Source: Desulforapulum autotrophicum HRM2 (lineage in GTDB: Bacteria > Desulfobacterota > Desulfobacteria > Desulfobacterales > Desulfobacteraceae). Taken from it: a stretch of DNA of 64,000 nt. Positions 55,713 to 64,000 of this stretch are shown in pieces (positions within the stretch are counted from its first letter, which is position 1; every line of letters starts with the position of its first letter). The stretch covers positions 372,001 to 436,000 of the forward strand of contig NC_012108.1 of the NCBI RefSeq assembly GCF_000020365.1, written 5' to 3'. The notes beneath the pieces were generated by a model. It had not been told where the DNA came from. It searched no databases and saw only the letters and a list, made by a program, of their open reading frames with translations. A program made the position numbers and the translations under genes.

Positions 55713-57542
55713 GTGAAAATTATATCTCAACAATTAAAGACTGCAGATTCCAAAATATATGCATTATTTCTTGCAGTGGTTATTTTTTGCGTCATTTTTA
55801 TCTTTTCTTCATATACGCTGGTACAGGCGACAGAATGGATTCCCGGTGTATGGCGGCAATTTATGGAGAGTGGCCCTGTAAAAAACAATTTGCCCGATTT
55901 TTCCTGTGCAGGTTATCAGATGGGCAATGAACCGGTTCCAGACATTCAGGCGACGGTTATTGAGGGGCATCTGTTTGATGTTACAGCTTCTTTATTCGGG
56001 GCTGTTCCAGATGATGGGAATGATGACACGGCTGCGATTCAGTCGGCAATTGATGCAGCTGGTTTTGCCGGAGGCGGGGTGGTCTTTCTGCCCAAGGGGC
56101 GTTATGAGGTTCACCAGAAACCGGAAAATGGATTTCTTCAGATTTCCCATGACAATATAATCCTCAGGGGGGAGGGACATCAGCCATCCACAAAGGTGGG
56201 CGTTTCCGAACTAGCAGCGCCATCAGAAACGATCCTTCATTTCGGCTCCCCGGGATTTGTCGGCCGCATTCGTAGACTTGGAACGGTACCTGCAGAACAG
56301 GAGGGGCGCCACTGGACCTGTGTGGCTGTCATAGGGTCAGAACATAGCCGTGAACTTACCCGTTATACACAAACGGTGCTGCGGGGGCAAAAGACGGTTG
56401 AAGTGTTGGACAGTTCATCCCTCACCCCTGGCCAGACAGTGGTCGTTGAATTTACTGATCCACTCATTGACCCTGAAAATCCGCTTCCGGATAAAGCAGA
56501 TATTCCATTGCAATTGACCCACCCCCTGAAGTTAGTCAAAGAGCAGACCGACACATTTGGAAAATATTCTAAAAAAATCACCTGGATTACCAAGATTGAC
56601 AAGGTTATTGATAAAAAGACAATCGTCTTTTCAGAGCCTGCAAGGTTTAATCAGTTCCTGCGATACTCACCACGCATCCTCTCGTTTGACGGGGTTGAAG
56701 GGGTGGGAATTGAAAATCTGACAATTGAGAGCAGTTGGCCCGGTGGTTACCGTCACCATAAACCCAATATCGGAGAAGATGGCAAGATCGTCAGAACAGC
56801 CATGGAGCAGGACTATCTCTGGGGTGGTATCTGGTCCAGTTTTGCAAGTGATGGATGGATACGCAATGTAACCTTTAAAAATTTAACCCAGGGGATCATT
56901 TTCAGCAAGTGCGCCTCCATTACAGCCAGAGATCTTTCATTTGAAGGGTTTGACGGTCATGCCGGAGTAACCATTGCCCAAAGCCATGGCATTCTTGTGG
57001 AGCGTGCTGACTTTTTTGCAAGGCTGGTTCATCCTGTCTCATTGAAAAATTTTGCATCGGGTAATGTCATAACAGATTGTGAGACCCACTATGATGGAAG
57101 GGATGCCAATAACAGCACGGATGCGGTTATTGATTTTCATGGCCTCTTTCCATACGAAAACCTGTTTGATAACATGTGCGGTTTCTATGTCTGTCCGGGT
57201 GGAGATACAAGCGTCATGCCCCATGCCGGTGTTCGCAATGTCTTCTGGAACATTGAGGCTCCAAAGAATATGAGTTGTTACAGTTGTGAACGTAAAGATG
57301 AATTCATGCGAACCTATGATTATGTCAACACATCCTCTGGCACTCCTGCCACCATGTATGAATATCAGCCCCAGGGTTTCTTCATTGGGCTTACCCGCAG
57401 GGGAGATCAGAAGGTGACAATGGGGGGGCTATCTTCGGATCAACACAATAAATGGATGGTTGTTGAGGGGATGAACATCAGGAACCTTGGGATTCCCTCT
57501 CTTTATAAAGCGCAGTACCATTGGCGTTTTAAAAAAAAATAG
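55713..57542 (+). CDS. Exported right-handed beta-helix (pectate lyase-superfamily) protein
   Basis: A 609-residue secreted protein. The N-terminal hydrophobic stretch ALFLAVVIFCVIFIFSSYTL is a signal or anchor. Near residue 100 the domain start FDVTASLFGAVPDDGNDDTA and AIQSAIDAAGFAGGGVVFLP is the typical entry of pectate-lyase-3/GH28-like beta helices. Later rungs show NLTIESSWPGG, NVTFKNLTQGI and DCETHYDGRDANNSTDAVID. Start GTG 55713 follows AAGGACGG; longer extensions are less plausible. Divergent from the MBOAT gene, it may trim or modify the same exopolysaccharide. Enzymatic specificity is not predictable. Confidence 0.75.
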   Translation: MKIISQQLKTADSKIYALFLAVVIFCVIFIFSSYTLVQATEWIPGVWRQFMESGPVKNNLPDFSCAGYQMGNEPVPDIQATVIEGHLFDVTASLFGAVPDDGNDDTAAIQSAIDAAGFAGGGVVFLPKGRYEVHQKPENGFLQISHDNIILRGEGHQPSTKVGVSELAAPSETILHFGSPGFVGRIRRLGTVPAEQEGRHWTCVAVIGSEHSRELTRYTQTVLRGQKTVEVLDSSSLTPGQTVVVEFTDPLIDPENPLPDKADIPLQLTHPLKLVKEQTDTFGKYSKKITWITKIDKVIDKKTIVFSEPARFNQFLRYSPRILSFDGVEGVGIENLTIESSWPGGYRHHKPNIGEDGKIVRTAMEQDYLWGGIWSSFASDGWIRNVTFKNLTQGIIFSKCASITARDLSFEGFDGHAGVTIAQSHGILVERADFFARLVHPVSLKNFASGNVITDCETHYDGRDANNSTDAVIDFHGLFPYENLFDNMCGFYVCPGGDTSVMPHAGVRNVFWNIEAPKNMSCYSCERKDEFMRTYDYVNTSSGTPATMYEYQPQGFFIGLTRRGDQKVTMGGLSSDQHNKWMVVEGMNIRNLGIPSLYKAQYHWRFKKK

Positions 57543-57575
57543 GCGTTAATTTCTATTTTTCTGGTGTATGTTTTT

Positions 57576-57609
57576 AGAAAAACAGGACTCCTCCCAAGGG
57601 GAGGAGTCC
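57576..57609 (-). terminator. Intrinsic terminator for aldA
   Basis: GGACTCCTCCC and GGGAGGAGTCC (57585-57595, 57599-57609) form an 11-bp stem; on the minus strand it is followed by TGTTTTTCT. It lies just after the aldA stop. Confidence 0.85.
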
Positions 57610-57627
57610 CGAGATTGTCGTGTTTTA

Positions 57628-59061
57628 TTAGCGCTGTATATAGGCCACATGGGTTTGTAAGTATTCGTACAGGCCATGCTTACCATCCGCACCGCCTATG
57701 CCAGATTTACGCCAGCCGGCATGAAAACCTTGCATTGCCTCAAAATTTTCTCTGTTCACATATGTTTCTCCAAATTTGAGACGATTAATAGCCTCAAATG
57801 CTTGTCCGATATTGCCAGTATAGATTGAGGAGGTTAGACCATATTCACAATCGTTTGCCAGATTGATAGCTTCATCAAGATCAGAAAAAGTCAGTACCGG
57901 AAGGACTGGTCCAAAAACCTCTTGCTGTACAATTTCTGAATCCTGGCTACATCCACCAAGAATTGTTGGTTCGAAAAAGTAACCTGTATCTTTGTCAGCT
58001 TTTTTCCCACCACAGAGAACTTCTGCACCACTTTGTTTTGCACGCTCAACCATTGCCTCAATCTTTGTTAATTGATCAAGACTTACCTGACTACTCATAT
58101 CCGGAGCAGGATCTGCAAAAGGATCATCGTAGGTAACAGCCTTCATTGCTGCCACCAGCTTGGTCGTGAATTCTTCAGCTATATTCTGTTGGACATACAC
58201 GCGTTCAGCACAATTACATACCTGTCCGCTGAAGATGACCCGTGAGGCTACAACCGCTTTGACAGCCAGATCTATATCCGCATCGGAACAGACGATTGCT
58301 GGAGCTTTGCCACCGAGTTCCAGTGAACATTTTGTTATGTTTTCAGCACTCGCGGCAATGATTTTGCTTCCTGCGCCAACACTTCCTGTCAGTGTAACCA
58401 TTCCGGTAATCGGGCTACGCACCAGGGTTTCACCAAGAGTCGCACCCCTTCCGGAAATGATGTTCAGCACACCCGGTGGAATATCAAGACCTGCAGCAAG
58501 TTCTGCAAATGCCAAAGTTGTGGCGGGGGTTTCACTGCTTGGCTTAATGACTATGGTATTTCCTGTGAGAAGTGCAGGGGCAACTTTACGGGCCATAACA
58601 AAAAGAGGGAAGTTCCAGGGACAAATTCCCACGACAACTCCGATAGGTTGGCGAAACAGAAGAATGTTTTCCTTGGGGCGATCACTCTGTATAACTTCAC
58701 CTTCATAAATCCTTGCCCAGCCAGCATAGTAATCAAAGTAATCTGCAGTAAAATCGACTTCAACCTGGGCAAGAGGTAAGATTTTTGCCTGTTCACTAGC
58801 AAGAGTCTGAGCAAGTTGAATTCTGTTTTCCCGGATAACCGTTGCCATTTTTTTTAAAAATGAGGCCCTTGCCGCAGCAGGTTCGGCAGCCCAACTTTCC
58901 TGGGCCTTTTGTGCAGCTTCCAGGGCTTGATGGGCATCAATCTCATCACCCTGGGGTGCAAGAGCCATGGTTTTTCTTGTATATGGGTTCTCCACTTCAA
59001 TCATGTCGCTTGCGTGCGACTTGACTAACCCACCATTTATAAATTGCAGATACTCTTTCAT
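57628..59061 (-). CDS. aldA: Aldehyde dehydrogenase, AldA (lactaldehyde/glycolaldehyde) type
   Basis: Oxidises an aldehyde to a carboxylate with NAD(P). The 477-residue protein matches E. coli AldA in length and along most of its sequence. Motifs: FTADYFDYYAGWARIYEGEV, PWNFPLFVMARKVAPALLTG, the glycine motif TGSVGAGSKII, Glu in SLELGGKAPAIV and the catalytic Cys in SGQVCNCAERVYVQ. The end NFEAMQGFHAGWRKSGIGGA is AldA-like. GGGGAGG lies before ATG 59061. A sigma-54 promoter motif lies 56 bases upstream and the activator gene is next door. Acetaldehyde from EutBC or glycol-derived aldehydes are plausible substrates. Confidence 0.9.
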   Translation of the reverse strand: MKEYLQFINGGLVKSHASDMIEVENPYTRKTMALAPQGDEIDAHQALEAAQKAQESWAAEPAAARASFLKKMATVIRENRIQLAQTLASEQAKILPLAQVEVDFTADYFDYYAGWARIYEGEVIQSDRPKENILLFRQPIGVVVGICPWNFPLFVMARKVAPALLTGNTIVIKPSSETPATTLAFAELAAGLDIPPGVLNIISGRGATLGETLVRSPITGMVTLTGSVGAGSKIIAASAENITKCSLELGGKAPAIVCSDADIDLAVKAVVASRVIFSGQVCNCAERVYVQQNIAEEFTTKLVAAMKAVTYDDPFADPAPDMSSQVSLDQLTKIEAMVERAKQSGAEVLCGGKKADKDTGYFFEPTILGGCSQDSEIVQQEVFGPVLPVLTFSDLDEAINLANDCEYGLTSSIYTGNIGQAFEAINRLKFGETYVNRENFEAMQGFHAGWRKSGIGGADGKHGLYEYLQTHVAYIQR

Positions 59062-59116
59062 TGCTACCTCCCCATTGAATTGAATAACAGTGACGTGGTT
59101 TCCGTGTTGCAAATAA

Positions 59117-59132
59117 AGCATGCGTCATGCCA
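59117..59132 (-). promoter_or_regulatory. Sigma-54 (-24/-12) promoter for aldA
   Basis: On the minus strand TGGCATGACGCATGCT has GG and GC separated by 10 bases, close to consensus TGGCACN5TTGC. It is 56 bases before the aldA start and is followed upstream by a sigma-54 activator gene. Confidence 0.7.
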
Positions 59133-59291
59133 CTTAGGTAATGGTTTGATATTAAAGGTTTTTTGGTAAAGAACACCAGCGGTGTAAACTTTATACTGTA
59201 TGATTATCGAACGGTTTGCAAAATTGTCCAGGGCAAATTGTGCACTTACAAAGTTGAATAAGCGTGGAATATGAACAAAGGGGAGGGTGGG

Positions 59292-59338
59292 GTGTTGTGA
59301 AATCGTACACTTTAACTATGTGTCCGATTTTACAACAC
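59292..59338. promoter_or_regulatory. 19-bp inverted repeat, candidate upstream activating sequence
   Basis: GTTGTGAAATCGTACAC (59294-59310) and GTGTCCGATTTTACAAC (59320-59336) are complementary at 15 of 17 bases and extend two further bases outward. It lies 160-220 bases upstream of the sigma-54 promoter, the usual enhancer distance, and overlaps the 3' end of the activator gene. Confidence 0.55.
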
Positions 59339-61304
59339 TTAGAATCTGGTCACTTGTTTCGATCTTCTGATACAAGGTTGATCGGGCAATGCCAAGTCTT
59401 TTTGCAGAACGAGAAATGTTGCCTTTTTCTTCTTCAAGAACCATTGCAATGGTTGTGTCTTCAGCGATTTTTAGCAGTGATTTTTTGTCAGTAGGGTGAT
59501 GGTTTAAGGTCGTTTTAGCATGTTGCCGGAGTTTTCCTGAAATCCAATATTCTTTTAGCGATTGTGGTAATTGGGCTGGAGTCAGCTGTTGTTGATCCAG
59601 ACCGATGACGACGGCTCGTTCGATTGTATTGCGTAATTCCCGTACGTTTCCCCGCCAGGGATACGACTGTAGTGCTTCAAAAAAGTCATTATCAGCATAA
59701 ATATCAGATCTTAAATATTCTGCGGAGAGTTGCTTTAAAAATTGTTTTGCAAGTAAGCGGATGTCACCGCCTCGCTTATTCAGAGGGGGGATCAGTATTG
59801 GAAAAGTGGCAATTCGATAATAGAGATCCTCTCTGAAACGGCCTTGATTGGCTTCCTCAATGAGGTCTACTTTTGAAGCAGAGATTATCCTTAAGTCGAG
59901 TGGGATTTCATTAACGCCACCTACCCGAACCATACTTTTTGAAGAGAAAGCGCGAAGAAGTTTTACCTGAAAACTCAGAGGCATTGCTTCCACCTCGTCT
60001 AAAAAAAGTGTACCTCCTGAGGCTGTCTCCAGTCTTCCCGCTTTTCCAGCCTCACGAGCCCCGGTAAATGCGCCAGGTTCATAACCAAAAAGCTCACTTT
60101 CTATGATGTCAGCAGGAATAGCTCCGCAATTAATGGCTACAAAAGGATTATTAGAGCGACAGCTTGAGGCGTGAATCGCCTGGGCAAATAGTTCTTTCCC
60201 GGTCCCGGATTCTCCAACCAGCAGTACGCTTGAGTCTGTTGGAGCAACCATGGTTGCCAGTTCTTTCGCTTTGATGATTCCAGCACATCGACCTGTAATA
60301 TCGTTGAAAGTATAGCTTGTTCTGTTGGATTGGACTGCAGAAAGACTCATAATACGACCTGTATCTTCTAACATAACCAGGGTTCGTTCGCCGTTTTCAA
60401 TACTATGGGCGTTAACTACAAATGATTTTTTCCTGCTACCCACAGCAATTGTATGCTCCTTCTCTTTTTGTCGCCGCAATTCTCTTGAAAGATCAAGGGC
60501 GCTAAGGTTTTTTTTAAGTTGGTTCTTACGCTGGTCGATACCTGACTTTTGGGGGATTGAAAGCATTTCAAGGGCCTTCTTATTATATCTATCCACTTCC
60601 CCCAATTTATTAAGGGCGATAACCCCCTGGGGCAGGTACTCCATAATGGTATTGAGTTCAGAATTAGAAACTTTAAGAGACGTCACTGTCCTGGTAAGGG
60701 CAAGTTGATTCTCAATTGCCTTCGCAATGGATGTGGTTAACCCAAGGGTTTGTCGATTTTGGGGTGTATCATAGCTGAGAATATTAAGAATGCCGACAAG
60801 TTCAGAGTCAGGGGTATAAATTGGTGTTGCTGAGCAATTAAGGTTATGGAGATTGATATTATAATGCTCCGGCCCAAAAACCTGGACCGGCTTTTTCAGG
60901 GATAAACTAAGGCCGGCAGCATTCGTGCCAATAGCTTCGATACTTACGTCACACCCTGTCACAAAGCCGTTGTACTCTGATTCTTTTAAAAGTGTTGGAT
61001 CCCCACAGGAACAAAGAAAAAATCCTTCATGATCAATACAGTCAATGCGAAATCCACTGCCAGCAATTATTTCATTGATCACCTCCATGAATGGTTGAGC
61101 AACAGAAACCAGTTCGGCTGATCGCTTCAGCAAGGCATCCCCATCGCCTTTATGGTGCAATCCCTTATGGGCATCAATCCCTAAATTTTTACTGTGTTTC
61201 CATGAAACCAGGATATCTGTTCGGATTGACTGGGAATCAACAGGTTTACCCGCTTGTAGATTTCTCCACTGAAGGGCGATGGTTTCTTTATCATATTGGG
61301 GCAT
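59316..61304 (-). CDS. Sigma-54-dependent activator (AcoR-like)
   Basis: A 662-residue enhancer-binding protein. The N-terminal 320 residues are a GAF-like sensor with a following PAS-like region ([20 protein letters not shown]). The AAA+ domain has Walker [16 protein letters not shown], the sigma-54 contact loop [10 protein letters not shown] and [13 protein letters not shown]. The C-terminal Fis-type HTH is [20 protein letters not shown]. The sensor arrangement resembles AcoR, which responds to acetoin or aldehyde-linked substrates. It is on the same strand as aldA, upstream of it, with a sigma-54 promoter between them. Its start codon abuts a repeat end. Confidence 0.9.
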   Translation of the reverse strand: MPQYDKETIALQWRNLQAGKPVDSQSIRTDILVSWKHSKNLGIDAHKGLHHKGDGDALLKRSAELVSVAQPFMEVINEIIAGSGFRIDCIDHEGFFLCSCGDPTLLKESEYNGFVTGCDVSIEAIGTNAAGLSLSLKKPVQVFGPEHYNINLHNLNCSATPIYTPDSELVGILNILSYDTPQNRQTLGLTTSIAKAIENQLALTRTVTSLKVSNSELNTIMEYLPQGVIALNKLGEVDRYNKKALEMLSIPQKSGIDQRKNQLKKNLSALDLSRELRRQKEKEHTIAVGSRKKSFVVNAHSIENGERTLVMLEDTGRIMSLSAVQSNRTSYTFNDITGRCAGIIKAKELATMVAPTDSSVLLVGESGTGKELFAQAIHASSCRSNNPFVAINCGAIPADIIESELFGYEPGAFTGAREAGKAGRLETASGGTLFLDEVEAMPLSFQVKLLRAFSSKSMVRVGGVNEIPLDLRIISASKVDLIEEANQGRFREDLYYRIATFPILIPPLNKRGGDIRLLAKQFLKQLSAEYLRSDIYADNDFFEALQSYPWRGNVRELRNTIERAVVIGLDQQQLTPAQLPQSLKEYWISGKLRQHAKTTLNHHPTDKKSLLKIAEDTTIAMVLEEEKGNISRSAKRLGIARSTLYQKIETSDQILSVVKSDT

Positions 61305-61325
61305 TATTTATTTCTGAGTCCCTTA
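61303..61325. repeat. Solo end of the GGG-CTCA family at the activator start
   Basis: Minus strand TAAGGGACTCAGAAATAAAT plus AAT, followed directly by the ATG's G. It puts the start codon of the activator at the edge of a repeat and leaves no clear ribosome site. Confidence 0.5.
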
Positions 61326-61373
61326 TATACCACAAAAATATATTTTTGTATGCTGACCCATCTTATAATCAAT

Positions 61374-61513
61374 CTCAACTTACGGACTTTAACTTTGATG
61401 ATCAGGCTTGTGTTATTGTGCCTTTGACAATATTTTGCCCCTCTTTCTGAGCCGAACAAAAATGCAATAATGCAAGCCTGACCCCCACGTAAAAAGCCAA
61501 TCCGAAAGTTGAG
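61374..61513. repeat. MITE-like element of the CTCAACTT family, about 140 bp
   Basis: Left end CTCAACTTACGGA and right end TCCGAAAGTTGAG are inverted at 12 of 13 bases. Inside, TCAGGCTTG (61402) pairs with CAAGCCTGA (61473-61481) and TTATTG with CAATAA. It contains no ORF. Confidence 0.6.
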
Positions 61514-61528
61514 TAATCAATCTTTCTA

Positions 61529-62098
61529 CTAAAAAGGATGAAATTCTCGAATATGGTACAATGGTTTCTGGGTCTCTTTATCGATTTCCGTGAAGTTCTT
61601 ATCGTATCCAGTAACTTTAAACTGTCCCATAAACTGATTACAAAGGGGGTATCCTGCCTTAATCCAACCTAGGATACCGTCCTTATACCACCAGACATTG
61701 GTGTAACCATATTGTGTCAGTCTTTCCCCTACGTAAGCCCCACGTTTATGTGTTCTGCACCACACTACAATCTTAGCATCTTTATTTGTGATTATTTTGG
61801 GGAAGGTATACATATGACCGGCATGGATGTGGTCTGTTCCGGCAATGTGACCGGCATAAAATTCAGGATGAGTTCTGAGATCAACCAGATAGGCATCCTC
61901 CTGTCCAGCCATGACTTTGTCGTAAAGATCTTTAAATCCCTGGACATCTAACTGCCGTTCTACAGGAAAAACTTTTGTAGCATTCTCCCAGGCCTTTTCT
62001 TCATTGGCTTTAAGCATTGCTGAATCGTCAGCAAAAGCAAAACCGGCCGCAGTCAGCACAAAAACCATGCTAAAAACATAAATAAACAGCTTTTTCAT
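61529..62098 (-). CDS. Exported rhodanese-like protein
   Basis: A 189-residue periplasmic protein with signal LFIYVFSMVFVLTAAGFAFA. The rhodanese domain has DAYLVDLRTHPEFYAGHIAG and the active-site loop VVWCRTHKRGAYVGERL with Cys at about 114, then GYTNVWWYKDGILGWIKAGY. A periplasmic single-domain rhodanese could handle thiosulfate or persulfide sulfur in this sulfur-metabolising lineage; the substrate is unknown. GGAG lies before the ATG. The upstream gap 62099-62375 shows no feature. Confidence 0.85.
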   Translation of the reverse strand: MKKLFIYVFSMVFVLTAAGFAFADDSAMLKANEEKAWENATKVFPVERQLDVQGFKDLYDKVMAGQEDAYLVDLRTHPEFYAGHIAGTDHIHAGHMYTFPKIITNKDAKIVVWCRTHKRGAYVGERLTQYGYTNVWWYKDGILGWIKAGYPLCNQFMGQFKVTGYDKNFTEIDKETQKPLYHIREFHPF

Positions 62099-62375
62099 AA
62101 TGTTATCTCCTTCGATCGAGTTATTTTAATCCTACAAAAGTCGTTATCGGGCTTGATCGTAAGATGGGCCAGCATCTGAGAATTAACAATGGGGGTTGAA
62201 TTTGACATATCCTTTTCCAGAATAGCTACTATCATATTCAAATATTTACTCAAATCATATGCACAAAAAAAATACCAGGGTCCTGTTCAAAAGGCAATTG
62301 AAATATAATCATCTTCACTGTGTCAGTATACCGGAACCCGGAGTTATCTCCACAACTGGGGTGGTCCTGTTGTTT

Positions 62376-62588
62376 TTACTTTTCAGGATAAGGATTTCCT
62401 GGTCCGGTTTTCAATAGATCAACCGTATAGCCAATATCAAATATTTTATGGCATGCAGGGCAGATAAAAAGCCATTTTACAGTATCAGTTTCTTTTTTTA
62501 TCATTGTATGAAACCCGTCTGCATAGCCACATTCAGGACAAACTCTGAATTCATTTTCAAATTGGACTTTGTGAATTTTATCTTCCAT
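62376..62588 (-). CDS. Small zinc-ribbon protein
   Basis: A 70-residue cytoplasmic protein with two CxxC pairs (CPECG near residue 17 and CPACH near residue 43), the layout of a zinc ribbon. The middle is FHTMIKKETDTVKWLF. Length and lack of further domains give no function. GGGAGAA stands before the ATG, and a repeat joint lies just upstream at 62612. Confidence 0.65.
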   Translation of the reverse strand: MEDKIHKVQFENEFRVCPECGYADGFHTMIKKETDTVKWLFICPACHKIFDIGYTVDLLKTGPGNPYPEK

Positions 62589-62611
62589 TTAACTGCAATT
62601 CTCCCTTGAAA

Positions 62612-62713
62612 GTTTTCTTATAACCGGCACGGCCGGAGCGAGTTATGGCTCCGGCCTCAACGAATTTTGAAACACCTTCATTGATAATGCTTTGTGGGCG
62701 TTTCATATAAAAA
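62612..62713. repeat. Single joint of the palindromic array family (R3)
   Basis: TTATAACCGGCACGGCCGGA followed by GGCTCCGGCC and CAACGAATTTTGAAAC, ending GTTTCATATAA, nearly identical to the last joint of R1 (17681-17777). No H2 or H4 module is attached. Confidence 0.85.
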
Positions 62714-62807
62714 TCCATATTCAACATTCGGTCATATATGACCTTGTCAGTAACGCGTATACGGAATTATCAGCCACCAATCTTTTTTCATGGGCAGCCA
62801 TCCTCAA

Positions 62808-63398
62808 TCAATCAAGCTGCCTTCCTATATCCTCAAAGGCATCCAAGACCATTCCCGTTCCAATGGAAATCAACAGGATATCCTGGGCTACGCGGACGAA
62901 ACGATACCTTGGCGGTGGAGGCCCTAATTCCACAAGGACTTTTGGCGGAAGATTATAAAAAATGACTTCCCTGGGAAGCTGTTGGCCTTTTTTCCACTTT
63001 TTTGCATGACCGGGGGGGATGCAACGTTTGCCCTTCTTGATAAGGCCCGGCGGGCAGCGCCCCTGTCGAAATTGATCGGAATAATATTTGTGTAGGAACG
63101 CCTGTTTTTGTTCATTGAAATACCTGTTCTTCTGGTCTCCACCCTTATCTTTCTCGTGGGATTTTCCACGATCGGCATTTTTTTTGTCATTGTGCCGCTC
63201 ATTTTTTACCGTCTGTTTCTGGGACTTGTTTTTTACCGCCTGTTTCTGGGGCTCGTTTTTTGCCGCCTGTTTATGGGTTTCGCCTTTTTCTTTGCTGTCA
63301 ACCCATTGTGGTTTTTCTGCGAAAGCCCCACTGGTTGACCATATCCCGGCAAATATAAGTGTCAGTGCAAGGGCCGTATAAAACATAAATCGCTGCAT
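62808..63398 (-). CDS. Exported CigR/RcnB-like protein
   Basis: A 196-residue exported protein. Signal YTALALTLIFAGIWSTSGAF is followed by a Lys-rich low-complexity region made of degenerate repeats of KNEPQKQA-type. The C-terminal domain is CPPGLIKKGKRCIPPGHAKK with LPREVIFYNLP and RFVRVAQDILLISIGTGMVL, as in the CigR family of putative inner-membrane or periplasmic regulators. The function is not established. Confidence 0.7.
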   Translation of the reverse strand: MQRFMFYTALALTLIFAGIWSTSGAFAEKPQWVDSKEKGETHKQAAKNEPQKQAVKNKSQKQTVKNERHNDKKNADRGKSHEKDKGGDQKNRYFNEQKQAFLHKYYSDQFRQGRCPPGLIKKGKRCIPPGHAKKWKKGQQLPREVIFYNLPPKVLVELGPPPPRYRFVRVAQDILLISIGTGMVLDAFEDIGRQLD

Positions 63399-63461
63399 GG
63401 TGTTAACTCCTATTCAAAACCACCTCAAATTTTTTCCTAAAATTTACGGATGCATATTAAA

Positions 63462-63740
63462 TCAAAAAAGTTTTTTTTGAAAGGCTTGCATGGCTTTTAA
63501 AATGTCCAGAATTGCCTCGTGCATACCATTCGCTCCAGAAGTTAATTTTGGTGCATCTTTATTTCCGATATCATCCTGAATTTCAGATTTAATTTTTTTC
63601 AGATTCTGAGCATGTTTTTCAAACTGAATACGATGTTCTTCTTCCATATCCTCTAAAGCTTCGGATTTAATCTGTCCGACAAGTTCATCAGCCTCAGCCA
63701 TTAATCGTTCTATGTCATTTGAATTTATATTTTTTGACAT
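63462..63740 (-). CDS. Small helical protein of unknown function
   Basis: A 92-residue acidic, strongly helical protein (DELVGQIKSEALEDMEEEHR). No signal, no cysteine, no recognised family. GAGAGATC is found before the ATG, and the gene is about 60 bases upstream of the CigR-like gene on the same strand. Confidence 0.55.
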   Translation of the reverse strand: MSKNINSNDIERLMAEADELVGQIKSEALEDMEEEHRIQFEKHAQNLKKIKSEIQDDIGNKDAPKLTSGANGMHEAILDILKAMQAFQKKLF

Positions 63741-63833
63741 GATCTCTCCCTTGTTTTTTCTTGTATTTATCCCTCTTCCGGCTCAGGGCCGCAAATTTTA
63801 TAATTATTTTTTTCATGGGAGGTTATCCATACA

Positions 63834-64000
63834 TCAACCCAGGGGGGCTTCTGCGGCGGTGTTGACCATCTGATCTGCCCAGAGGTTTGCCTGGTTTCGA
63901 TTGATTTTATCTGCGGCAAGCCTGGCTGCAATTCTCCTCAGATTTTCAATCAGGGCAATCCTCAACATGATGGGGATTGCCCCGAGTTCACCCAGTTTCA
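63834..64000 (-). pseudogene. Cyclic beta-1,2-glucan synthase-like fragment, truncated tail
   Basis: The minus-strand frame entering from the right edge reads KLGELGAIPIMLRIALIENL and RRIAARLAADKINRNQANLW before TGA at 63836-63834. This matches the N-terminal part of very large NdvB/ChvB glucan synthases, where such a segment lies a few hundred residues from the start, not at the end. The stop therefore suggests a decayed or fragmented gene. Only 54 codons are visible. Confidence 0.5.

Noticed and set aside
62692-62958. Two plus-strand ORFs overlapping the CigR-like gene
   Set aside because: They are opposite the coding strand of a gene with a signal peptide and conserved C-terminal domain.

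Overview
The window looks like part of the chromosome of an anaerobic, heterotrophic, probably sulfate-reducing Desulfobacterota (Desulfobacteraceae-like) bacterium. This rests on gene content: a Tat-exported selenocysteine formate dehydrogenase without a membrane anchor, an FmdE/molybdopterin-binding fusion under a ModE-like regulator, FadH and acyl-CoA ligase genes, anaerobic GlpAB, stand-alone EutBC, and abundant short palindromic repeats. No rRNA, tRNA, CRISPR array, complete insertion sequence or phage gene was seen. The species cannot be proved from the sequence alone.

Layout. 1-2.5 kb: anaerobic glycerol-3-phosphate dehydrogenase glpA-glpB (glpB runs off the left edge), then a DUF4143 ATPase remnant. 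3.2-6.3 kb: fadH and a LuxR-type regulator. 6.4-10.8 kb: NADP-type gdhA in an operon with a receiver/PPDK-N protein. 11-17 kb: a coiled-coil membrane protein, a small glycogen-binding-domain protein, a lone receiver and a polar amino-acid ABC transporter. 17.2-18.6 kb: a complex palindromic repeat array and fdhD. 18.9-24.2 kb: acyl-CoA ligase, a trpB pseudogene broken by a MITE-like insertion, an OmpR/EnvZ-type pair and a GNAT protein. 24.4-33.8 kb: the formate/molybdopterin block fdhA(Sec)-fdhB-fdhE, two membrane proteins, an FmdE-MoCF fusion and a ModE-like regulator. 33.9-40.4 kb: a second receiver/PPDK-N protein divergent from a large NAD-type glutamate dehydrogenase. 40.5-46.6 kb: a binding protein overlapping a diguanylate cyclase, then eutBC. 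46.8-52.2 kb: a DUF1566 lipoprotein, an old-yellow-enzyme protein, a methyltransferase and a hybrid kinase. 52.3-57.5 kb: a second palindromic array and a probable exopolysaccharide O-acetylation/lyase group. 57.6-61.3 kb: aldA with its sigma-54 activator. 61.4-64 kb: small exported proteins, a third repeat copy and the tail of an NdvB-like gene.

How the genes fit together. The nitrogen theme recurs: two unrelated glutamate dehydrogenases each neighbour a paralogous 1000-residue protein that has two receiver-like domains and an ATP-grasp PPDK-N domain but no visible PEP-synthase barrel. A near-identical 35-bp element with fixed internal spacing lies upstream of both paralogues. This is the best candidate in the window for an undescribed regulatory system. 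The second is a set of palindromic arrays (about 17.16, 52.26 and 62.6 kb) in which two long folded modules occur in swapped order between short REP-like joints.
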